Shown piece by piece: positions 12,240 to 15,960 of a stretch of DNA of 15,960 nucleotides. The stretch's first letter is position 1, and each line of letters starts with the position of its first letter. Below the pieces are notes generated by a model, which was not told the origin of the DNA, did not search any database, and worked only from the letters and a program-made list of their open reading frames with translations. This DNA comes from Thermoleophilia bacterium (GTDB taxonomy: Bacteria; Actinomycetota; Thermoleophilia; Gaiellales; JAICJC01), in the NCBI GenBank assembly GCA_025928435.1, contig JAICJM010000082.1:1-15960 (forward strand), given 5' to 3'. Made by a program: the position numbers and the translations under genes.

Positions 12240-14294
12240 ATGCCCAACACGGAGACCGGCAAGATCCGAAACGTGGCGGTGATCGGCCACCGCGGAACCG
12301 GCAAGACCTCGCTCGTCGAGGCGCTCCTGTACGAGTCGGGGACGACGAACCGGCTCGGCAGCGTGGCCGAGAAGTCCACGGTCTCCGACTACGACGACGA
12401 GGAGCGCCGCCGCGGCATGTCGATCTCGGCCACCGTCACCCACCTGGAGTGGCAGGACCGCAGCATCAACCTGATCGACACGCCGGGCGAGCCGAGCTTC
12501 CAGGCCGACGTCCTCTCGACGCTGCGCGTCGTCGAGGGCGCGATCGTGGTCGTCTCGGGCGTGCTGGGCGTCGAGGTGGGGACGGAGCGGCTGTGGCGGC
12601 GGTGTGACGAGCTCGGGCTCTCGCGGCTGCTGCTCGTGAACCTGCTCGACCGCGAGCGGGCCGACTTCTTCGCGACGCTCGAGGGGCTGCAGACGCGTCT
12701 CTCCGACCGCTGCGTGGCCGTCGAGCTCCCGATCGGCACCGAGCACGAGTTCCACGGCGTCATCGACCTCGTCCACATGGTGGCCTACATGCACGACGGC
12801 GACGCCGGCGTCCACGACGAGCCGGCCGAGATCCCCGACGACCTCAAGGCGGTCGCCGACGAGTACCACGACAAGCTCATGGACGTCGTCGCCGAGACCT
12901 CGGACGAGCTGATGGAGCGCTATCTCGAGGGCGACGAGATCACCCGCGAGGAGATGGCCGCGGCCCTCAAGAAGCTCGTGACCGAGGGCGAGATCTTCCC
13001 GGTCGGCTGCGGCGCGGCGACCCGCAACATCGGCACGCACGGCCTGCTCGACCTGATCGTCGAGGGGCTGCCGTCGCCCGCCCGGGCGCGCAACGTGCCC
13101 GAGGTGGGCGGGGCGTCGACGCTGGCGTACGTGTTCAAGACGATCGCCGACCCCTACAGCGGCAAGATCAACCTGCTGCGCGTGTTCGCGGGGACGCTCA
13201 CGTCCGACTCGGCGCTCACGAACAACCACTCGCACGCGAAGGAGCGGGTCGGCCAGCTGCTCTCGCTGCAGGGCAAGGAGCACGCGCCCGTCGACTCGCT
13301 GCCGAGCGGCGCCATCGGCGCCGTCGCCAAGCTGAAGGAGACCGGGACGGGCGACGTCCTCTCCGACGTCGACTCGCCCGCCGAGATCGAGCCGCTCGCG
13401 TTCCCGTCGCCGGTCGTGTCGTTCGCGATCGAGCCGAAGCACAAGGGCGACGAGGAGAAGATCCACACGTCGCTGCGCCGGCTCCAGGAGGAGGATCCGT
13501 CGCTCGACGTCCACCGCGACGCCCAGACCGGCGAGACGATCGTCGCGGGGCTCTCGCAGATGCACGTCGAGGTGACGCTCGAGCGGATGGCGCGCCGGTT
13601 CGGGGTCGAGGTGAACCTGCACCCGCCGCGCGTCCCCTACATGGAGACCATCCGCAAGTCCGCCCGCGCCCAGGGCCGCTACAAGAAGCAGACCGGCGGC
13701 CGCGGCCAGTTCGGCGACTGCCACATCACGCTCGAGCCGCTCGCGGAGCACGAGGGCTACGAGTTCGTCGACAAGATCGTCGGCGGCGTGATCCCGCAGG
13801 GATTCCGGCCGGCCGTCGACAAGGGCATCCAGGAGGCCATGCAGCAGGGCGAGCTGGCCCGCTGCCCGGTGGTCGGCGTCAAGGTGACGCTCGTGGACGG
13901 TTCCTACCACACGGTCGACTCGTCGGAGATGGCGTTCAAGATCGCCGGGTCGATGGCGTTCAAGAAGGCGTTCGCCGAGGCGGATCCGGTGCTGCTCGAG
14001 CCGATCGTGCGGCTCGACATCTCCGTCCCGGACGAGAGCGTGGGGGACGTGATCGGCGACATGACGTCACGGCGCGGCCGGGTCGGCGGCATGGACCCCG
14101 TCGGCGGCTCGACCACCATCCACGTCGAGGTGCCCCTGGCGGAGGTGCTGACCTACGCGCCCGACCTGACGTCGATGACGGGCGGCCGCGGCGACTACCA
14201 GATGACGCTGCTGCGCTACGAGGAGGTCCCGACGCACGTCGCCCAGCACGTGATCGCCGAGGCAAACAAGGAGAAGGAGCTCGCCAAGGCGTGA
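12240..14294 (+). CDS. Elongation factor G-like GTPase (EF-G-2/FusA2 group) with altered G3/G4 motifs
   Basis: A 684-aa protein with EF-G domain order: the GTPase domain (G1 GHRGTGKT at 16-23; G2 region ERRRGMSIS; G3 DTPGE at 80-84; G4-equivalent NLLD at 134-137), then domain II (KTIADPYSGKINLLRVFAGTL), domain III (EEDPSLDVHRDAQTGETIVAGLSQMHVEV), domain IV (GGRGQFGDCHITLEP...VDKGIQEAM) and domain V (LEPIVRLDISVPDESVGDVIGDMTSRRGRVGGMD). Canonical EF-G has DTPGH, with the catalytic His, and NKxD; both are changed here. A regulatory or ribosome-rescue-type role is more likely than routine translocation. ATG 12240 has a strong GGAGGAG site. The stop overlaps a palindromic repeat. Confidence 0.9.
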   Translation: MPNTETGKIRNVAVIGHRGTGKTSLVEALLYESGTTNRLGSVAEKSTVSDYDDEERRRGMSISATVTHLEWQDRSINLIDTPGEPSFQADVLSTLRVVEGAIVVVSGVLGVEVGTERLWRRCDELGLSRLLLVNLLDRERADFFATLEGLQTRLSDRCVAVELPIGTEHEFHGVIDLVHMVAYMHDGDAGVHDEPAEIPDDLKAVADEYHDKLMDVVAETSDELMERYLEGDEITREEMAAALKKLVTEGEIFPVGCGAATRNIGTHGLLDLIVEGLPSPARARNVPEVGGASTLAYVFKTIADPYSGKINLLRVFAGTLTSDSALTNNHSHAKERVGQLLSLQGKEHAPVDSLPSGAIGAVAKLKETGTGDVLSDVDSPAEIEPLAFPSPVVSFAIEPKHKGDEEKIHTSLRRLQEEDPSLDVHRDAQTGETIVAGLSQMHVEVTLERMARRFGVEVNLHPPRVPYMETIRKSARAQGRYKKQTGGRGQFGDCHITLEPLAEHEGYEFVDKIVGGVIPQGFRPAVDKGIQEAMQQGELARCPVVGVKVTLVDGSYHTVDSSEMAFKIAGSMAFKKAFAEADPVLLEPIVRLDISVPDESVGDVIGDMTSRRGRVGGMDPVGGSTTIHVEVPLAEVLTYAPDLTSMTGGRGDYQMTLLRYEEVPTHVAQHVIAEANKEKELAKA

Positions 14295-14323
14295 ATAAAC
14301 GGGGTCAGACCCCCTTTATTCAC
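14291..14323. repeat. 33-bp palindromic repeat, copy 1 (GGGGTCAGACCCC core)
   Basis: The left arm GTGAATAAA-C-GGGGTC and right arm GACCCC-C-TTTATTCAC are complementary around a central A, with one mismatch per arm (C/C). Its second to fourth bases are the TGA stop of the EF-G-like gene. As RNA it would fold into a stem of about 15 bp, so it may also act as a bidirectional terminator. The T-run on the plus strand is only three Ts. Confidence 0.85.
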
Positions 14324-14336
14324 CCGCACGGTCGAC

Positions 14337-14367
14337 GCACCAAAAGGGGTCTGACCCCGTTTGGTGC
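14337..14367. repeat. 31-bp palindromic repeat, copy 2 (same core, inverted orientation)
   Basis: The left arm GCACCAAA-A-GGGGTC and right arm GACCCC-G-TTTGGTGC pair around a central T, with one A/G mismatch. Its reverse complement shares AAACGGGGTCAGACCCC with copy 1, but the outer arms differ and remain self-complementary. It starts immediately after the stop codon of the minus-strand RlpA-like gene. A 13-bp spacer separates the two copies. Confidence 0.85.
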
Positions 14368-15384
14368 TTAGAGGATCTCGACCTGGACCTCGGCCCAGCC
14401 GGTCAGCCCGACGACCTGGGCGGCGTGGGCGGAGAGGTCGAGCACGCCCCGTCCGAACGGGCCGCGGTCGTTCACCCGGACGACGACCGAGCGGCCGGTC
14501 TCGGTGTCCGTCACCCGCAGCATGGTGTTGAACGCGAGCCACGGGCTGGCGCAGGTGAGCTTGCTGGGATCGAAGATCTCGCCGTCGGCGGTGCGCTGCC
14601 CGGCGAAGCCGGGGCCGTACCAGCTGGCTTCGCCGCTGAAGCCGCCGCCACCACCGCCCAGCTCGGGAGGAGGCGGGCCGCCGATCGAGGTCGCGAGGTC
14701 GCTCCGCCGCGTCCGCTCCGCGGCCAGCTGGCTCGCGATGCTCGCGTCGATGCTCTGGAGCACCGCCTGGCGATCGGCGATCGCACCGTCGAGACCCCGC
14801 TGGGCGGCCGCGAGGCGGGTGACCTCGCGCGTGCGCGCGTCCGCGCGAGCACTGAGCTCGGCCCGCTGGCGCCGGAGCGTGCTCTGGGCGACGCGGATCT
14901 GGCGTAGCAGGTCCGACGACGAGGAGTTGATCCGCGCGACCTCGTCGACCCGCTGGACCAGGTCCGAGAACGAGTCGGAGGCCAGCACGTAGGCCGCCGA
15001 GTCGGTGCCCGTGCCGCTCTTGTAGTCGCCGACCAGCGCGGCGGCGAGCGCGTCCTGGTCGGCCTGGAGGCCGGCCTGCTGCGACACGATCGCGTCGCTG
15101 ATGTTCCGGATGGAGCCGCGCAGGTTGCGCAGGTTCTCCCGCGCGGCCGCCTCGAGCTTGAGCAGGTGCGAGCGGCGCCAGTTGAGCACCTCGATGCGGT
15201 GCATGACGATCGCCGCCTGCGAGCGCTGGCTCGAGACGGACGCCGCCGCCCCGGCGGGCGCGATTCCGGCGCCGGCCGCGGTGACAGCCATCAGCATGGT
15301 CAAGGCGATGGGTCTGCGCGTCTTCGCGGTGGTGTCGCCCCCCTTCAGCGCCGGGACACTACCCCGCCCGTGCGGCCCCGGCAA
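14368..15384 (-). CDS. Secreted coiled-coil protein with C-terminal RlpA-like DPBB domain
   Basis: A 338-aa protein. An N-terminal export signal (KTRRPIALTMLMAVTAAGAGIAPAGAAA) is followed by a long coiled-coil region (about 55-230, alternating Ala/Gln/Arg/Leu, as in PcsB/CwlO-type hydrolase N-domains). A Pro/Gly-rich linker (GGPPPPELGGGGGG) leads to a double-psi beta-barrel at 249-338 with GEASWYG, RTADGEIFD, VRVNDRGPFGRGVLDLS and an ending like VQVEIL. RlpA-type domains cleave or bind peptidoglycan; the coiled coil would tether or regulate it in the envelope. The start is unsure. TTG 15384 has GGAAGG close upstream, but it gives a long n-region, while ATG 15297 would remove the basic residues of the signal. 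Confidence 0.85.
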   Translation of the reverse strand: MPGPHGRGSVPALKGGDTTAKTRRPIALTMLMAVTAAGAGIAPAGAAASVSSQRSQAAIVMHRIEVLNWRRSHLLKLEAAARENLRNLRGSIRNISDAIVSQQAGLQADQDALAAALVGDYKSGTGTDSAAYVLASDSFSDLVQRVDEVARINSSSSDLLRQIRVAQSTLRRQRAELSARADARTREVTRLAAAQRGLDGAIADRQAVLQSIDASIASQLAAERTRRSDLATSIGGPPPPELGGGGGGFSGEASWYGPGFAGQRTADGEIFDPSKLTCASPWLAFNTMLRVTDTETGRSVVVRVNDRGPFGRGVLDLSAHAAQVVGLTGWAEVQVEIL

Positions 15385-15484
15385 CCGCCTTCCGTTGCTC
15401 CCGGAGCGCGTTTGCGCCCACGTGCGGCGGTTTCTTTACGGTTGCTCCACGCTGCGGAATACCGACCACGTGCACCCGGGTGCA
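15385..15484 (-). promoter_or_regulatory. Structured leader/upstream region of the RlpA-like gene
   Basis: AACCGCC (15383-15389) can pair with GGCGGTT (15426-15432), enclosing an inner GCGC/GCGC hairpin. GTTGCTCC occurs twice (near 15394 and 15441). Further upstream is a perfect 14-bp palindrome, TGCACCCGGGTGCA (15471-15484). No known riboswitch consensus was recognised. A cis-regulatory leader plus operator is possible. Confidence 0.3.
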
Positions 15485-15539
15485 GGAATCCACGAGCGAA
15501 TCCCGCGCCTGCCAGAAGCGCGCGGGCCCGGCTCCAGCG

Positions 15540-15569
15540 TCGACGAGCGCCCGGAGGCGCCGGTATACT
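15540..15569 (+). promoter_or_regulatory. Candidate promoter of the zinc-ribbon gene (TCGACG-18-TATACT)
   Basis: TCGACG (15540-15545) and a near-consensus TATACT (15564-15569) are separated by 18 nt. The predicted start near 15576 leaves a leader of about 28 nt to ATG 15604. Confidence 0.5.
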
Positions 15570-15603
15570 CGGCCTCTTGGCGCCCCCTGCCGGACTGCCT
15601 CGA

Positions 15604-15960
15604 ATGATCGATATCCGCCGCAACGACATCGAAACAGCGTGCGCCGTCTGCGGGCGGACGCTCCTTCTGGGTGAGCGCCTCGTCCCGTATGAGAGCCCCG
15701 AAGGGGCCGACGCGCGCGTCTGCGAGCTCTGCGTCGACCAGGCCGACGCGCTGGGCTGGATCCGCGAGGGCTCCCTCAGCGTGCCGCTCCAGCTGCAGTC
15801 GGTCCGGAGCCGGCCCCGCGGGCTGAAGGGCTTCCTCGGCGGCTCGCGCCAGCGCCGCGGCGTCCCCGAGCCGTTCTCGCCGGAGGCGCTCCCCGCCGAC
15901 CCGCGTGATGCGGTCGAGGCGGGGCTCGAGCTGTTCAACGAGAGCTACCACCCGCGCACG
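15604..15960 (+). CDS. Zinc-ribbon protein of unknown function (3' end outside window)
   Basis: An open frame from ATG 15604 to the window edge (119 codons seen). The N-terminus has a four-cysteine zinc ribbon (C13-x2-C16 ... C40-x2-C43, in ETACAVCGRTLLLGERLVPYE...ARVCELCVDQADALGWIREG). A basic linker (RSRPRGLKGFLGGSRQRRG) and an acidic helical stretch (DPRDAVEAGLELFNESYHPR) follow. The zinc ribbon resembles nucleic-acid or protein-binding modules. The rest of the protein and its function cannot be judged. It is divergent from the RlpA-like gene, 219 bp away, behind its own promoter candidate. Confidence 0.7.
   Translation, partial: MIDIRRNDIETACAVCGRTLLLGERLVPYESPEGADARVCELCVDQADALGWIREGSLSVPLQLQSVRSRPRGLKGFLGGSRQRRGVPEPFSPEALPADPRDAVEAGLELFNESYHPRT

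Noticed and set aside
12216..13910. Long minus-strand frame of 564 codons
   Set aside because: It is a mirror of the EF-G-like gene with repetitive Leu/Val/Asp/Arg composition, typical of antisense frames in GC-rich DNA.
15385..15600. c-di-AMP (ydaO) riboswitch upstream of the RlpA-like gene
   Set aside because: Such riboswitches often precede actinobacterial wall hydrolases, but the conserved GGGGGACC, GGTGAATC and CAGCTAACC blocks were not found on either strand.

Overview
The window looks like chromosomal DNA from a high-GC actinomycete-type bacterium (phylum Actinomycetota). A deep lineage such as Thermoleophilia/Gaiellales is possible but not proven. Support: very GC-rich codons throughout, frequent GTG starts, short TAnnnT boxes placed directly before start codons, a Xer recombinase coupled to a WhiG/FliA-type sigma factor, and an EF-G-like GTPase of a kind common in actinobacteria.

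Left end (1-2341): the right-hand end of an integrated mobile element. It carries the C-terminus of a RepA-like AAA+ ATPase, a small SWIM zinc-finger protein, a small unknown protein, and a convergent 484-aa large serine integrase whose ATG lies at the edge of the element. Directly beyond it the host gene comM starts in mid-protein, from its Walker B region onward. The element therefore appears to have integrated into comM, and the missing comM 5' half is expected to the left of the window.

Host competence/recombination block (2342-4637): the comM remnant overlaps dprA by 3 nt (nested GTGA), and dprA overlaps a HAD-family dehalogenase-like gene by 46 bp. A tRNA-Trp(CCA) gene and a STAS-domain anti-anti-sigma-type gene follow.

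Middle block (5183-10425): single genes in both orientations. They encode a VOC protein, an NQO1/MdaB-like flavodoxin-fold oxidoreductase, a DUF899 thioredoxin-fold protein, a cupin, a PRC-barrel protein, a phytanoyl-CoA-dioxygenase-like protein, a secreted repeat (propeller-like) protein and a small two-helix membrane protein. The intergenic gaps are short, and several reasonable promoters can be seen.

Core block (10484-14294): a XerC/D tyrosine recombinase is translationally coupled (ATGA) to a WhiG/FliA-like sigma factor. It is followed by an EF-G-like GTPase whose G3 and G4 motifs depart from canonical EF-G. In many actinobacteria comM, dprA, xer and whiG lie close together; here about 6.5 kb of other genes separates dprA from xer.

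Right end (14291-15960): two related perfect-arm palindromes fill the 73-bp gap between the convergent EF-G-like gene and a secreted coiled-coil/RlpA-like (DPBB) cell-wall protein. Each palindrome abuts or overlaps a stop codon. The last gene, a zinc-ribbon protein of unknown function, runs off the end. The observations most worth following are the comM/serine-integrase junction with an apparent attachment-site-dependent integrase promoter, and the paired palindromes.
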